Positions 27,183 to 36,373 of a stretch of 48,518 nucleotides of DNA are shown here, in pieces. Below the pieces are notes generated by a model that saw only the letters and a program-made list of their open reading frames with translations, was not told the origin of the DNA and made no database searches. A program made the translations under genes and the position numbers. This stretch comes from Porticoccus sp041581635 (GTDB taxonomy: Bacteria > Pseudomonadota > Gammaproteobacteria > Pseudomonadales > Porticoccaceae): NCBI GenBank assembly GCA_041581635.1, contig JBFICW010000019.1, positions 1 through 48,518 on the forward strand. Direction: 5' to 3'. Numbering within the stretch: the first letter of the stretch is position 1; every line of letters starts with the position of its first letter.

Positions 27183-27198
27183 TACCTCCTTAGTGGTA
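27183..27198. promoter_or_regulatory. NarL 7-2-7 site upstream of second narK
   Basis: TACCTCC-TT-AGTGGTA, the same layout as the narK1 site. Additional single heptamers occur at 27087-27093 (TACCACT) and 27303-27309 (AGTAGTA). TTAGTGGTACTT at 27190-27201 is also the inverted repeat of 27084-27095. Confidence 0.62.
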
Positions 27199-27235
27199 CT
27201 TTTAAGAAGCATGGAAAAATCCAGCGAAATTAACG

Positions 27236-27249
27236 ATGACCTGGATCAA
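27236..27249. promoter_or_regulatory. Anr/FNR-type box for second narK
   Basis: ATGAC-CTGG-ATCAA differs from the narK1 box by one base. Its centre is 52 bp from the NarL-site centre. At -41.5 it predicts transcription start near 27284, with TTAAAT (27271-27276) at the -10 position. Confidence 0.62.
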
Positions 27250-27351
27250 GTCTCCAGGCACCACAACTTATTAAATTCAATCTGCAGTTTTAATTACTGA
27301 CAAGTAGTACTTTTACTGACGACTGCATTTAGCCTGTATTTTTACTGATAG

Positions 27352-27368
27352 CAGAGATTCCATCTCTG
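27352..27368 (+). other. Leader hairpin just before second narK ribosome-binding site
   Basis: CAGAGAT (27352-27358) pairs perfectly with ATCTCTG (27362-27368) across a 3-nt loop. It ends two bases before GAGGAGAAG, the ribosome-binding site. It could modulate translation. Confidence 0.4.
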
Positions 27369-27385
27369 ACGAGGAGAAGAGCAAA

Positions 27386-28858
27386 ATGTCTGAAGCAAAA
27401 ATTAATTTGCTGGACTTTAAAGATCCAAAGATTAAAGCGCTCCATATATCCTGGTTTGCGTTCTTTCTGAGCTTTGTGGTCTGGTTCAGTCATGCACCTA
27501 TGCTGGCTGTCATCAAGGAAGCTTTTGACCTGACAGGACAACAAGTCAAGGCACTGATGATACTGAACGTCGCCATGACGATTCCTGCCCGAATAGTCAT
27601 CGGCATTCTGGTGGACAAATTTGGTCCCCGACATGTCTACAGTGGACTATTGATCATATCGGGCTGCATTTGTGTGCTCTTCGCCACAGCCAATTCTTAC
27701 GAACAACTCGCCCTGTTCCGCTTTTTACTGGGCTTTGTCGGTGCTGGATTTGTCATCGGCATCCGCATGGTGGGTGAATGGTTCCCCGCCAAACAAGTCG
27801 GACTCGCAGAGGGCATTTACGGCGGCTGGGGCAACTTTGGTTCTGCCGCAGGCGCAATGATACTGCCCAGCCTCGCACTCATGTTTGGTGGCGAAAATGG
27901 CTGGCGCTATGCCATTGGCCTCACTGGTGTCATCGCCGGATGCTACGGTGTTTTTTACTACATCAATGCCCGCAACACACCCAAGGGGTCGACCTACTTC
28001 AAACCGAAAAAATCGGGTGGTTTGGAAGTTACCAGCTGGGGTGACCTGTGGTTCTACCTGGCAATGAACATTCCCATGTACCTTGCTCTGGCGGTATTAA
28101 CCTGGAAGCTATCCCCCTCCAACCTGGGATTATTGACATCCACGGCCGTTAATCTGATTTACATAGGGTTAGTTGTTCTGTATTTCTTCCAGGCCAGTCA
28201 AATCTGGAAAGTAAACCACGAACACTTGAAATCTGGCGTCCCAGAGATGCAGCGCTACAAGTTCAAACAAGTCGCTATTCTGGATTGGTCCTACTTTGTT
28301 ACTTTTGGTTCAGAGCTTGCCGTAGTGTCAATGTTGCCACTGTTTTTTCTGGAAACGTTCGACGGCTTAGACCCCATTAAAGCAGGTCTGCTAGCTTCTG
28401 GTTTTGCCTTTATGAACCTGGTAGCTCGCCCTGGCGGCGGCTGGATAAGCGATCATTTTGGTCGCCGCAAAACCATGTTAATTCTGATTGCAGGATTAGC
28501 AGCTGGCTACTTCCTGCTCAGCCAAATCAACGGTAACTGGTGGATACCCATAGCCGTGATATCTACCATGTGTTGTTCCTTCTTTGTGCAAGCAGGTGAA
28601 GGCGCAGTATTTGCCATGGTGCCACTGGTTCAGCGCCGGATGACCGGGCAGATTGCCGGTATGGCGGGTGCCTATGGAAATGTGGGCGCAGTGACCTACC
28701 TAACTGCATTGTCCTTTGTGGATTACAACACCTTCTTCCTATTGATCGCCGCCTCGGCCGGGCTGATCTTCCTGGCAGTAATGTTCCTTGAAGAGCCTGC
28801 TGGAAAAATGGCTGAAGTCCTGCCCGATGGCACGGTTGAACTCATCGATGTCACCTGA
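27386..28858 (+). CDS. NarK/NasA-family nitrate transporter (MFS)
   Basis: 490 residues, 12 membrane helices. Typical nitrate-porter features: FSHAPMLAVIKEAFDLT in the first loop, the MFS motif GILVDKFGPRHVY, the signature GFVGAGFVIGIRMVGEWFP in the first half and AGEGAVFAMVPLVQRRMTGQIAG in the second. By sequence style it is NasA-like (distinct from NarK1 and NarK2 at 15.7-18.7 kb). Its promoter carries NarL and Anr sites, which points to nitrate respiration rather than assimilation. It is followed by a phosphatase-kinase gene, as nasA is in Pseudomonas, but no nitrite reductase genes follow. Confidence 0.9.
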   Translation: MSEAKINLLDFKDPKIKALHISWFAFFLSFVVWFSHAPMLAVIKEAFDLTGQQVKALMILNVAMTIPARIVIGILVDKFGPRHVYSGLLIISGCICVLFATANSYEQLALFRFLLGFVGAGFVIGIRMVGEWFPAKQVGLAEGIYGGWGNFGSAAGAMILPSLALMFGGENGWRYAIGLTGVIAGCYGVFYYINARNTPKGSTYFKPKKSGGLEVTSWGDLWFYLAMNIPMYLALAVLTWKLSPSNLGLLTSTAVNLIYIGLVVLYFFQASQIWKVNHEHLKSGVPEMQRYKFKQVAILDWSYFVTFGSELAVVSMLPLFFLETFDGLDPIKAGLLASGFAFMNLVARPGGGWISDHFGRRKTMLILIAGLAAGYFLLSQINGNWWIPIAVISTMCCSFFVQAGEGAVFAMVPLVQRRMTGQIAGMAGAYGNVGAVTYLTALSFVDYNTFFLLIAASAGLIFLAVMFLEEPAGKMAEVLPDGTVELIDVT

Positions 28859-28872
28859 TTTCACTCATCCCG

Positions 28873-28910
28873 GCAATAACGCTCGCAACAGTTGTTGCGA
28901 GCGTTATTGC
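28873..28910 (+). terminator. Strong hairpin between second narK and phosphatase-kinase gene
   Basis: Perfect 18-nt arms (28873-28890 and 28893-28910) around a 2-nt centre, starting 15 bp after the narK stop. It is G+C-balanced and followed only by TTGC, so no classical T-run. It may end or attenuate the narK message or protect its 3' end. Confidence 0.55.
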
Positions 28911-28945
28911 TTGCTAGGGTTCCGATAAAACAAGAGCCGCACAAC

Positions 28946-30682
28946 ATGGAACTCAACCACGCCTTTAGCGCCACCATCGGAGTCTGCACAAAGCCTGGCA
29001 TCAAACCAGTCAATGAAGATGCTGTAGGCTTTTGTATTCCCGAAGATCACCTACTAAATACGAAAGGTGCCGTCGCAGTTGTCGCGGATGGTGTTAGCAC
29101 TGCAGAGGCAGGGAAAGAAGCCGCAGAACGCTGCGTCAGCACGGTGTTGTCAGATTATTACACCACGCCTGAAACCTGGAGTGTCAAACACGCCGTCCAA
29201 AAAATTCTCACACCACTTAATCGCAAGCTCTACAACCTTGGCAATGAAATACATGACGAGGCCCGAGGTTATATCACTACGCTGAGTTTTTTAGTGGTGA
29301 AATCTCACCTCGCCTACCTATTTCATATCGGTGACAGTCGAATTTATCGACTCAGTGCCGACACCGGCGAATTCACCCAACTGACCAGAGATCACACCGC
29401 AGGGATTTCTAAAGACCAGAACTACCTGATCCGTGCCATGGGCATGGATACCAGTCTGAATGTGGACGCCAGTGTCATCACCCTGAACCCGGGCGATATT
29501 TTCTTTCTCAGCACTGATGGCATCCACGATTTTCTACCAGAATCAGAGATTCGGGCCCTGATTGAAAAACATCCGGATGATTACAATGTCGCCTGTGAGG
29601 CCATTGTCGATGCTGCCAGTGAACACGACAGCAATGATAATCTGAGTTGTTGCCTGTTGCGCATCGAGCAGCTTGGCCTTGAAAATATTGAGGACCTCAA
29701 TGAGCGACTCACCCGCCTTCCCTTTCCACCGGAACTGGCACCGGGCCTCAAACTTGATGGCTACGAAGTACTGGAAGAAATGTACGCCAGTGAACGCAGC
29801 CAGCTTTACCGCGTAAAGCATATAGAGACTGGCGATATTCTGGTGATGAAAACGCCTTCACAAAATTACTGCGATGATCCTGCCTACATTGAGCGGTTTA
29901 TCATGGAGGAGTGGATTGGCAGCCGGGTCGACCACCCCAATGTGGTCAAAGTAATTCCCTCCCAAAAAGAGCGCAAGTTCCTCTACTACCTGATGGAAAT
30001 GGTTGAAGGTGAAACACTTGACGTCTGGATGGAAAAAAATCCCGAGAGACGCCCAAGAGACCTGATCAAACTGGTAGAGCAAATTGCTTTGGGGATGGAG
30101 GCACTGCACGAAAAAGAAACGGTACACCAGGATTTAAAACCCAGCAATATTATGGTGACACCTGACTTAGAGGTAAAAATTGTCGATTTTGGTTCTGTCT
30201 ACGCCCCGGGCATCCACGAAATATTTACGCCCATGGAGCGGGAGGTCGCCCTGGGCACATTGGACTACGCAGACCCTTCCTATCGGTTCAGAATCAATAC
30301 GGGTATACGTGGCGACATCTACTCATTGGGCGTGATAGTTTACGAGATGTTCACCGGCTTTCTACCCTACGGCACCAAGCTTGAAAAATGTAACAACCAT
30401 GCGGACTTTCTCAAACTCCGCTACGTTCCAAGCTACAATCATCGAGATATAATTCCAATATGGTTTGATCGCGCGCTGGAAAAGGCCGTGGCCATCGACC
30501 CAGAGATGCGCTACGACAGCTTGCGGGCATTTATAACCGACCTGAAGAACCCTAACCCGGAATTCCTCAAGGAAGATCTTCAACAGGGCGGCAAAAAAGA
30601 CACCCTGTTATTCTGGAAAATGTTGTCGTTTGTATTATTTGGGCTACTGGTTATGTCATTACTAGTGTCGGCCACCAAATAA
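28946..30682 (+). CDS. PP2C-type phosphatase / Ser-Thr kinase fusion with C-terminal membrane anchor
   Basis: 578 residues. The N-terminal PP2C domain (about 10-235) has metal-binding acidic motifs NEDAVGF, VADGVS, GDSRIYRL, STDGIHDF and NDNLSCC. A Hanks-type kinase domain follows (about 270-530): the glycine loop is poor (EEMYASERSQLYRV), with Lys in LVMKTP, a catalytic loop HQDLKPSNIMV near 393, DFGS near 413 and ADP in place of APE. The last ~25 residues (LSFVLFGLLVMSLLVS) form a membrane anchor. The opposing activities in one chain suggest a regulator of a neighbouring protein, possibly the transporter before it. The ATG at 28946 has AAGAG upstream. Confidence 0.9.
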   Translation: MELNHAFSATIGVCTKPGIKPVNEDAVGFCIPEDHLLNTKGAVAVVADGVSTAEAGKEAAERCVSTVLSDYYTTPETWSVKHAVQKILTPLNRKLYNLGNEIHDEARGYITTLSFLVVKSHLAYLFHIGDSRIYRLSADTGEFTQLTRDHTAGISKDQNYLIRAMGMDTSLNVDASVITLNPGDIFFLSTDGIHDFLPESEIRALIEKHPDDYNVACEAIVDAASEHDSNDNLSCCLLRIEQLGLENIEDLNERLTRLPFPPELAPGLKLDGYEVLEEMYASERSQLYRVKHIETGDILVMKTPSQNYCDDPAYIERFIMEEWIGSRVDHPNVVKVIPSQKERKFLYYLMEMVEGETLDVWMEKNPERRPRDLIKLVEQIALGMEALHEKETVHQDLKPSNIMVTPDLEVKIVDFGSVYAPGIHEIFTPMEREVALGTLDYADPSYRFRINTGIRGDIYSLGVIVYEMFTGFLPYGTKLEKCNNHADFLKLRYVPSYNHRDIIPIWFDRALEKAVAIDPEMRYDSLRAFITDLKNPNPEFLKEDLQQGGKKDTLLFWKMLSFVLFGLLVMSLLVSATK

Positions 30683-30715
30683 TTTAAACCGTCGCGAACA
30701 CTGAAAGAGAACACT

Positions 30716-31252
30716 ATGTCACATGCATCAAAAGAATTTCTGCCGCTGGAAATAGCGGTACTCACTGTCTCCGATACTCGTACTCTGGAGGAGGATACCT
30801 CTGGTCAACTATTGGTGGATAGACTCACTGAAGCAGGGCATAACCTGGCTGACCGAGTGCTAATTCCCGATGACATCTACCAGTTGCGGGCCGAAGTTTC
30901 TCGCTGGATTGCCGACCCAAAAGTCCAAGTAATTATGACCACAGGCGGCACCGGATTTACTGATCGAGACTCTACTCCCGAAGCACTGACACCACTATTT
31001 GATAAACAGGTAGAAGGTTTTGGTGAATTATTCCGTCATATTTCCTACCAGGAAATTGGCACATCCACCCTACAATCGCGTGCTGTTGCGGGACTATCCA
31101 ATCGCACCTTGATTTTCTGTATGCCGGGTTCCACCAACGCCTGTCGCACCGCCTGGGATAAGATCCTTGGCGAGCAACTGGACGCCCGAACCAAGCCGTG
31201 CAACTTTATTCCCCATGTCAAATTAACGGTTGCCTGCGAGTCGCGCAAATGA
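30716..31252 (+). CDS. moaB: Molybdenum cofactor protein MoaB (molybdopterin adenylyltransferase type)
   Basis: 178 residues with the MoaB/MogA fold: ILTVSDTRTLEEDTSGQLL near the N-terminus, MTTGGTGFTDRDSTPEAL for the substrate-binding loop, and FCMPGSTNACRTAW near the C-terminus. This family adenylylates molybdopterin ahead of molybdenum insertion. The stop overlaps the moeA start (ATGA), so the two are translationally coupled, which fits consecutive steps. Good AAAGAG site before ATG 30716. Confidence 0.94.
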   Translation: MSHASKEFLPLEIAVLTVSDTRTLEEDTSGQLLVDRLTEAGHNLADRVLIPDDIYQLRAEVSRWIADPKVQVIMTTGGTGFTDRDSTPEALTPLFDKQVEGFGELFRHISYQEIGTSTLQSRAVAGLSNRTLIFCMPGSTNACRTAWDKILGEQLDARTKPCNFIPHVKLTVACESRK

Positions 31253-32496
31253 GCTGCTGTGATCAGGCGGGGCTACAACCGGTAGAGCAAGCACTGGCGA
31301 CACTGCTCAGCTTTGCTCTACCTATTGATGAAACCGAAAAGGTGCCCGTAGAACAGGCCTTAAGTCGCGTTCTTGCTGAAGACCAGCAATCGACAGTGGA
31401 TGTACCTCCAGCAGACAACAGCGCTATGGATGGGTTTGCCTTTAACAGTGCCGACACCCAAGGCACAGAACCTGTGACACTCACCATCAGCCAACGGATT
31501 CCTGCAGGCGTTGCGCCTCAACCTCTGCAGCCTGGCACCGCCGCACGCATCTTTACCGGTGCGGAAGTCCCCGAGGGGGCGGATACCGTTGTTATGCAGG
31601 AAAACTGCCGGTGGGATGACCACCCTCAGGAAGACAACCAGGTGACACTTCCCGCAGCACCCAAGACCGGAGACAACATCCGTCCCCAAGGCCAGGATAT
31701 TAAAAGCGGCAGTGTGATTATGTCCCGTGGACATCGCATTAAGCCTCAGGACATGGGCTTGCTGGCCTCGGTGGGCATCGCCGAAGTCGCCGTTTACCGA
31801 AGGTTAAAAGTAGCGATCCTCTCTACCGGTGACGAACTGGTAGAACCCGGCACGGAACTTCAGCCCGGCCATATTTACAACTCAAATCGCTATACCCTGG
31901 CAGGGCAAATAAAGGCTCTGGGGTTTGACTACATTGATCTGGGAATTGTGCCCGATAACTTTGACGCGACCGAACAGGCTCTGCGCAAAGCCGCAGAGCA
32001 AGCCGACTGTATCGTCTCCAGTGGCGGGGTTTCCGTCGGTGAAGAAGACCATGTGAAAGCCTGTGTCGAAAAGCTGGGGAGCATCGACCTCTGGAAGCTG
32101 GCAATAAAACCGGGGAAACCTCTGGCCTTTGGCAATGTGCTGGGCACACCCTTTTTAGGGCTTCCAGGCAATCCTGCCGCCGTGTTTGTCACCTGTGCCA
32201 TCGTGGCCCGACCCTACCTGCTAAAAACCCAGGGTGCCAATGAGTTGTTGCCCACGCCCGTTCAGGTCACGGCTAACTTTGACCGGCCAAAACCTGCCAG
32301 GCGCCAGGAATACCTTCGCGCCAAACTTGTGATTAATGAACAGGGTATGGCTTGCGCAGAACTGGCCGGAAATCAAAGTAGCGGCGTGCTATCCACCGCC
32401 AGCGTAGGGCATGGCTTTGCGATTTACCCGTTGAACAAAACTATCAAAGCGGGCGAACCTGTACAGTTTTTACTGTTCAACGACCTGTTGTTTTAA
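31249..32496 (+). CDS. moeA: Molybdopterin molybdenumtransferase MoeA
   Basis: Inserts molybdate into adenylylated molybdopterin, giving Moco. 415 residues from the ATG overlapping the moaB stop. An earlier in-frame start at 31198 would overlap moaB by 55 bp and has no homology. Family motifs are PPADNSAMDGFAF, RIFTGAEVPEGADTVVMQE, LSTGDELVEPG, SNRYTLAGQI and ISSGGVSVGEEDHVK (Ser for one usual Thr), then GKPLAFG and GLPGNPAAVFV. All four domains appear intact. Confidence 0.95.
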   Translation: MSCCDQAGLQPVEQALATLLSFALPIDETEKVPVEQALSRVLAEDQQSTVDVPPADNSAMDGFAFNSADTQGTEPVTLTISQRIPAGVAPQPLQPGTAARIFTGAEVPEGADTVVMQENCRWDDHPQEDNQVTLPAAPKTGDNIRPQGQDIKSGSVIMSRGHRIKPQDMGLLASVGIAEVAVYRRLKVAILSTGDELVEPGTELQPGHIYNSNRYTLAGQIKALGFDYIDLGIVPDNFDATEQALRKAAEQADCIVSSGGVSVGEEDHVKACVEKLGSIDLWKLAIKPGKPLAFGNVLGTPFLGLPGNPAAVFVTCAIVARPYLLKTQGANELLPTPVQVTANFDRPKPARRQEYLRAKLVINEQGMACAELAGNQSSGVLSTASVGHGFAIYPLNKTIKAGEPVQFLLFNDLLF

Positions 32497-32520
32497 CGGG
32501 TCTTGTTCAAAGGCCCACGA

Positions 32521-32561
32521 TTGATCATGCCAATAGTTATTAGAACTACTGGCATGATCAA
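32521..32561 (+). terminator. Hairpin after moeA
   Basis: 17-nt arms at 32521-32537 and 32545-32561 pair with a single mismatch and a 7-nt loop. It lies 24 bp past the moeA stop. No T-run follows, so it may act as a 3'-end structure. Confidence 0.5.
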
Positions 32562-32684
32562 CACTGCAAGATAAAGCACATGTAATAGATTTCAATCAAC
32601 TGACTCGGATTGACCCACACCCGTTTACACCTATGCTTAAGCTGAGAAGCCAGTAAAGCCTCACCAAGTATAGGGTTCCGCCAA

Positions 32685-34067
32685 ATGACCAATAATATTT
32701 CCCTCAGCTTTTTCGGTGCCGCAGGTACGGTAACGGGTTCACGCTATTTATTAGAGTTTAGTGACCGCAGAGTCCTGGTGGACTGTGGGCTGTTCCAGGG
32801 CTACAAGCACCTTCGTGAACGAAACTGGCGAGATTTCCCGGTTGACCCTGCCAGTATTGAGGCCGTATTTCTTACCCACGCTCATCTTGACCACAGCGGT
32901 TATCTGCCCCGCCTGGTACAAAATGGTTTCAATGGCACGATTTTTTGTACCAAGGCAACCCGGGACCTGTGTAAAATTTTGTTACTGGATGCTGCCAAAT
33001 TACAGGAAGAAGAAGCGGCCTACCGAAACCGTCACCACTACAGCCAACACGAACCCGCCCTCCCCCTCTATACACAAGCAGATGCCAAAGCGGCATTAGC
33101 ACTATTTGAAACGGTTGGGTTTTCAGACTCCGACAATCCACAACCCGGGGTATCAATGGGCGACTTATCGGTTAGTTTTCACGCCAACGGACATATTCTT
33201 GGCTCGTCGTTTTTAGATGTTCAGGTGGCCGGGCGTCACATTCTATTCAGTGGCGACATGGGCCGAGGCAACGATCTCATTATGCGGGCGCCCGAGCTGC
33301 CCGTGTACTGCGACTATCTGGTAATTGAATCCACCTACGGAAATCGTCTTCACGACAACCGGGATATTTGGGATGAAACAGCGAAAATTATCAACGAGAC
33401 CATTGCCGCTGGTGGGTCGGTGTTGATACCGACCTTTGCGGTGGGACGAGCTCAGGCAATGCTGTATTTGATTACCGAATTGCGCAACCGAAAGATGATT
33501 CCCTATTTACCGATTTTTTTAGACAGTCCTATGGCCATCAGCGTGACGGAAGTCATGCAACGCCACTACCGTTATCACCGGCTGAACAAAGCGCGCTGCC
33601 AGCAGCTATCCCGTGATGTGACCTTTACTCGAACCGTCGAAGAATCCATCGCCCTCAACAACCTGCACATGCCTGCGATTATTCTCTCCGCCAGCGGCAT
33701 GGCCACGGGAGGGCGAGTATTACACCACCTGAACCGCATGTTGGGCGACCATCGAAATACCGTTATGTTTGCCGGTTATCAGGCATCGGGAACCCGTGGC
33801 GCTCGCTTAGTGGCGGGAGAAAAGCGGATTAAAATTTTCGGTAGCTACCAAGATGCCCGGGCGCGCATAGAAAGCCTGGACTTTTTATCTGCCCACGCCG
33901 ATCGAATGGAACTGTTACGCTGGCTGCAGCAAATGCCCACAGCCCCAAAACGCTGTTTTGTCACCCACGGTGAGGAAGCCGCATCAGATCAATTTCGAAT
34001 TGCATTGAATGAAGAACTTGGTTGGACAGCCTGCGTACCGGAAATGGGCGACAGGGTTACCCTGTAA
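32685..34067 (+). CDS. MBL-fold/beta-CASP exonuclease-like RNA-processing protein
   Basis: 460 residues, full length for the bacterial MBL/beta-CASP family. Metal ligands: HAHLDHSGYLP (HxHxDH), HANGHILGSS, SGDMGRG (Asp) and a C-terminal SAHADRMELL plus THGEEA. The beta-CASP part has STYGNRLH, TFAVGRAQ and SASGMATGGRVLHH. This family includes KsgA-unrelated RNA exo/endonucleases such as the CPSF-73-like proteins; the substrate cannot be read from sequence. It stands alone, flanked by the moeA hairpin and the convergent OsmC gene. Confidence 0.9.
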   Translation: MTNNISLSFFGAAGTVTGSRYLLEFSDRRVLVDCGLFQGYKHLRERNWRDFPVDPASIEAVFLTHAHLDHSGYLPRLVQNGFNGTIFCTKATRDLCKILLLDAAKLQEEEAAYRNRHHYSQHEPALPLYTQADAKAALALFETVGFSDSDNPQPGVSMGDLSVSFHANGHILGSSFLDVQVAGRHILFSGDMGRGNDLIMRAPELPVYCDYLVIESTYGNRLHDNRDIWDETAKIINETIAAGGSVLIPTFAVGRAQAMLYLITELRNRKMIPYLPIFLDSPMAISVTEVMQRHYRYHRLNKARCQQLSRDVTFTRTVEESIALNNLHMPAIILSASGMATGGRVLHHLNRMLGDHRNTVMFAGYQASGTRGARLVAGEKRIKIFGSYQDARARIESLDFLSAHADRMELLRWLQQMPTAPKRCFVTHGEEAASDQFRIALNEELGWTACVPEMGDRVTL

Positions 34068-34086
34068 CAAGTTGCCCGGCAGCAAG

Positions 34087-34521
34087 TTAGCCTTCTACAA
34101 TATCACAACTAAAACCACTCTCAGCCGACAGGGAGTTGGTAATAAAACAGGTGTCTTCCGCTTTTCCCAAGATGCGTTTAGCTTTGTCACTGTCTTCGCC
34201 TACAGAAATAGTAAGCTTGACGCGGGTGTGCACACTCGTGAATTGAACCTTGCGCTCAACTTTTTCAAGTTGCCCATCGGCAGCACATTCAATATGTAGC
34301 CAATTCAGGTCATAGGCTCTGGCAATGGATTTGAAAGATAACACCAGGCAGTTGGCCACGGCGGCCATCAACAGCTCTTCCGGTGACCAAACATCGCCCG
34401 CGCCATCAAACTCGATGGGGGGTGCCACTTCTACCCGGCTACCGTTGTTCAACGAACACATCACATTGCCAGTTGGATCAGCTGATGCCGCGGCAGTATA
34501 GGTATGGGGAAATGCCTTCAT
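34087..34521 (-). CDS. OsmC-family peroxide-reducing protein
   Basis: 144 residues, with the two catalytic cysteines expected for OsmC/Ohr: ANCLVLSFKS and DTCFITNSL. The WSPEELLMAAVANC segment is typical of the family. Such proteins reduce organic or lipid peroxides, so a role in oxidant defence is inferred. The spacing of the second Cys and the N-terminus suggest an OsmC-like branch rather than Ohr. It lies downstream of modC with 28 bp between. The start has AGGAAT upstream. Confidence 0.88.
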   Translation of the reverse strand: MKAFPHTYTAAASADPTGNVMCSLNNGSRVEVAPPIEFDGAGDVWSPEELLMAAVANCLVLSFKSIARAYDLNWLHIECAADGQLEKVERKVQFTSVHTRVKLTISVGEDSDKAKRILGKAEDTCFITNSLSAESGFSCDIVEG

Positions 34522-34548
34522 AGATAATTCCTAAATAATGGCCAAAAA

Positions 34549-35670
34549 CTAATTTAGCGTTTCTGACAAAAGAGCCACTGTTTTAATTTGCAAATACACG
34601 TGCTTGCCTGGTTCTAACGCCAAATGCTCCAGTGATTTTCGGGTAATGCGAGCCAACACCGATTGTCCCTGTACATCGGCTTTAACGATAGCTCTGGCGC
34701 CATCAACCAATTCGATATCAGCAATCACACCGGACAAAATATTAAGGATGCTGGACTGACTCGGTCTTTCCAGAGCAATGCTCACATCTCGACAGGGAAT
34801 CCGTACCCGAACAATATCTCCGGGCACACCCGCGAGCCGTCCAACGGCCAGTTGCGTTTCAACACTCGACGCGGTGCCATCCAAATTCAAAGACGAACCT
34901 AATGATAATTGCGTCAGACTGTAGTGATCATCGTGGTTGAGGATTTCTGCATTCAACACCACCGCGGCATTTTCCTGTCGGGTCAAATCCAAATCGAGCC
35001 GAGAAAGCATTTCCAGCAATGGCCCATCCGCTATCAAGCGTCCCTGATCCATAATGATCAGGTGATCGGCCAACCGAGTAATTTCATCGAGATTATGGCT
35101 CACATACACCATCGGGATATTCAGTTTATCGACCAGTGCTTCCAGATGGCGGAGAATCGGATGACGAGCCTTACTGTCCACGCCGGCGAGGGGTTCGTCC
35201 AGCAACAAGCAGCGAGGAGCGGTTAACAGTGCACGTGCTATGGCAACCCGCTGTTTCTGTCCACCAGAGAGTTGGTCGGGTTTACGGCCTAATAATTTTT
35301 CAATATCCAGCCAGGCAATCACCTGCTGTTTACCTGGGCCGTGATCAGAGAATCGCCGCTTAAAGGCAAAGTCGAGATTCTCCTCGACATTGAGATGGGG
35401 AAACAGACGATTTTCCTGAAACACATAACCTAATTGCCGCTGGGTTACTGGCAGGCCACCAATCTCAATATCACCGATAGTTAACCGGCAATGTTCAGCA
35501 GTTTCCAATCCGGCCATACAGCGCAGCAAGGTGGTCTTCCCACAGCCCGAGGGGCCATAGATAGCAGTGATGCCCCGCTCCGGTAGCTGGGCCTTTAACA
35601 CCAGAGAAAATTCAGCGGCTTGGCCCAATGAATGCTCTACGGCCAGCTGTATCTTGCTCTCTACACCCAC
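34549..35670 (-). CDS. modC: Molybdate ABC transporter ATP-binding protein
   Basis: 373 residues. ATPase domain: Walker A GPSGCGKTT, Q-loop YVFQENRLFPHL, signature LSGGQKQRVAIARAL, Walker B LLLDEPLAGVD and switch His in YVSHNLDEI. The C-terminal ~130 residues contain a Mop/TOBE-type domain (LSGVIADIELVDGARAIVKADVQGQ in pieces), typical of ModC regulation by oxyanion. The start is GTG at 35670 with GGGGTGAG upstream. Follows modB by 22 bp in moaC-D-E-modA-B-C. Confidence 0.93.
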   Translation of the reverse strand: MGVESKIQLAVEHSLGQAAEFSLVLKAQLPERGITAIYGPSGCGKTTLLRCMAGLETAEHCRLTIGDIEIGGLPVTQRQLGYVFQENRLFPHLNVEENLDFAFKRRFSDHGPGKQQVIAWLDIEKLLGRKPDQLSGGQKQRVAIARALLTAPRCLLLDEPLAGVDSKARHPILRHLEALVDKLNIPMVYVSHNLDEITRLADHLIIMDQGRLIADGPLLEMLSRLDLDLTRQENAAVVLNAEILNHDDHYSLTQLSLGSSLNLDGTASSVETQLAVGRLAGVPGDIVRVRIPCRDVSIALERPSQSSILNILSGVIADIELVDGARAIVKADVQGQSVLARITRKSLEHLALEPGKHVYLQIKTVALLSETLN

Positions 35671-35692
35671 GACCGCTCACCCCACAGCAACG

Positions 35693-36373
35693 TCACGACT
35701 TAAGCCCCTTGTTGCGGTTAAAACCATAGAGCAGTATCAATAGCGAAAAGCTGAAGGCCAGCAAACCACCTGCAAGCCAATGGGCCCGCCCATAATCCAG
35801 TGCTTCCACATGGTCGTACAGGGCAATGGATAGCACTTGTGTTTCACCGGGAATATTGCCGCCAATCATCAGTACCACACCAAATTCGCCCATGGTATGG
35901 GCAAAACCCAACAGCGCAGCCGTAGCAAAAGCACGGCGCGTCAGTGGAATAATTAAATTCAAGAAGCGATCCAGAGTTCCAGCACCCATGGTCTCTGCCG
36001 CTTCTAGCAATTTGTGATCAAAATTCTGAAAGCCCGACTGCAAGGGCTGCACCACAAAAGGCAGAGAGTAAATCACCGAGCCCACGACCAGCCCGCTAAA
36101 AGTAAAGGCCAATGATTGCCCCGTCAAAGCCAACCAACTACCGCCTAATAAGTTATCGGGGGAAAACGCCATCAGCAGATAAAAGCCGATAACCGTGGGA
36201 GGCAGTATCAAGGGGAGCGCCACCGTGGCTTCAATCACACTGGCAAATCGGGAATTAGAACGCGACAACCACCAAGCCAACGGCGCACCGACAACCATCA
36301 AAATAGCCGTGGTCACTGCCGCCAATTGCAGCGTGAGCCAAAGTGCTGTGATATCGGATGGCAAGAGGCTCAT
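35693..36373 (-). CDS. modB: Molybdate ABC transporter permease
   Basis: 226 residues with five membrane segments. The permease motif (EAA loop) EAAETMGAGTLDRFLNLIIPL, which contacts ModC, is present, and IGGNIPGETQVLSIALYDHVE is ModB-specific. The start overlaps the modA stop (ATGA), so translation is coupled. Dimeric ModB forms the pore for molybdate delivered by ModA. Confidence 0.95.
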   Translation of the reverse strand: MSLLPSDITALWLTLQLAAVTTAILMVVGAPLAWWLSRSNSRFASVIEATVALPLILPPTVIGFYLLMAFSPDNLLGGSWLALTGQSLAFTFSGLVVGSVIYSLPFVVQPLQSGFQNFDHKLLEAAETMGAGTLDRFLNLIIPLTRRAFATAALLGFAHTMGEFGVVLMIGGNIPGETQVLSIALYDHVEALDYGRAHWLAGGLLAFSFSLLILLYGFNRNKGLKS

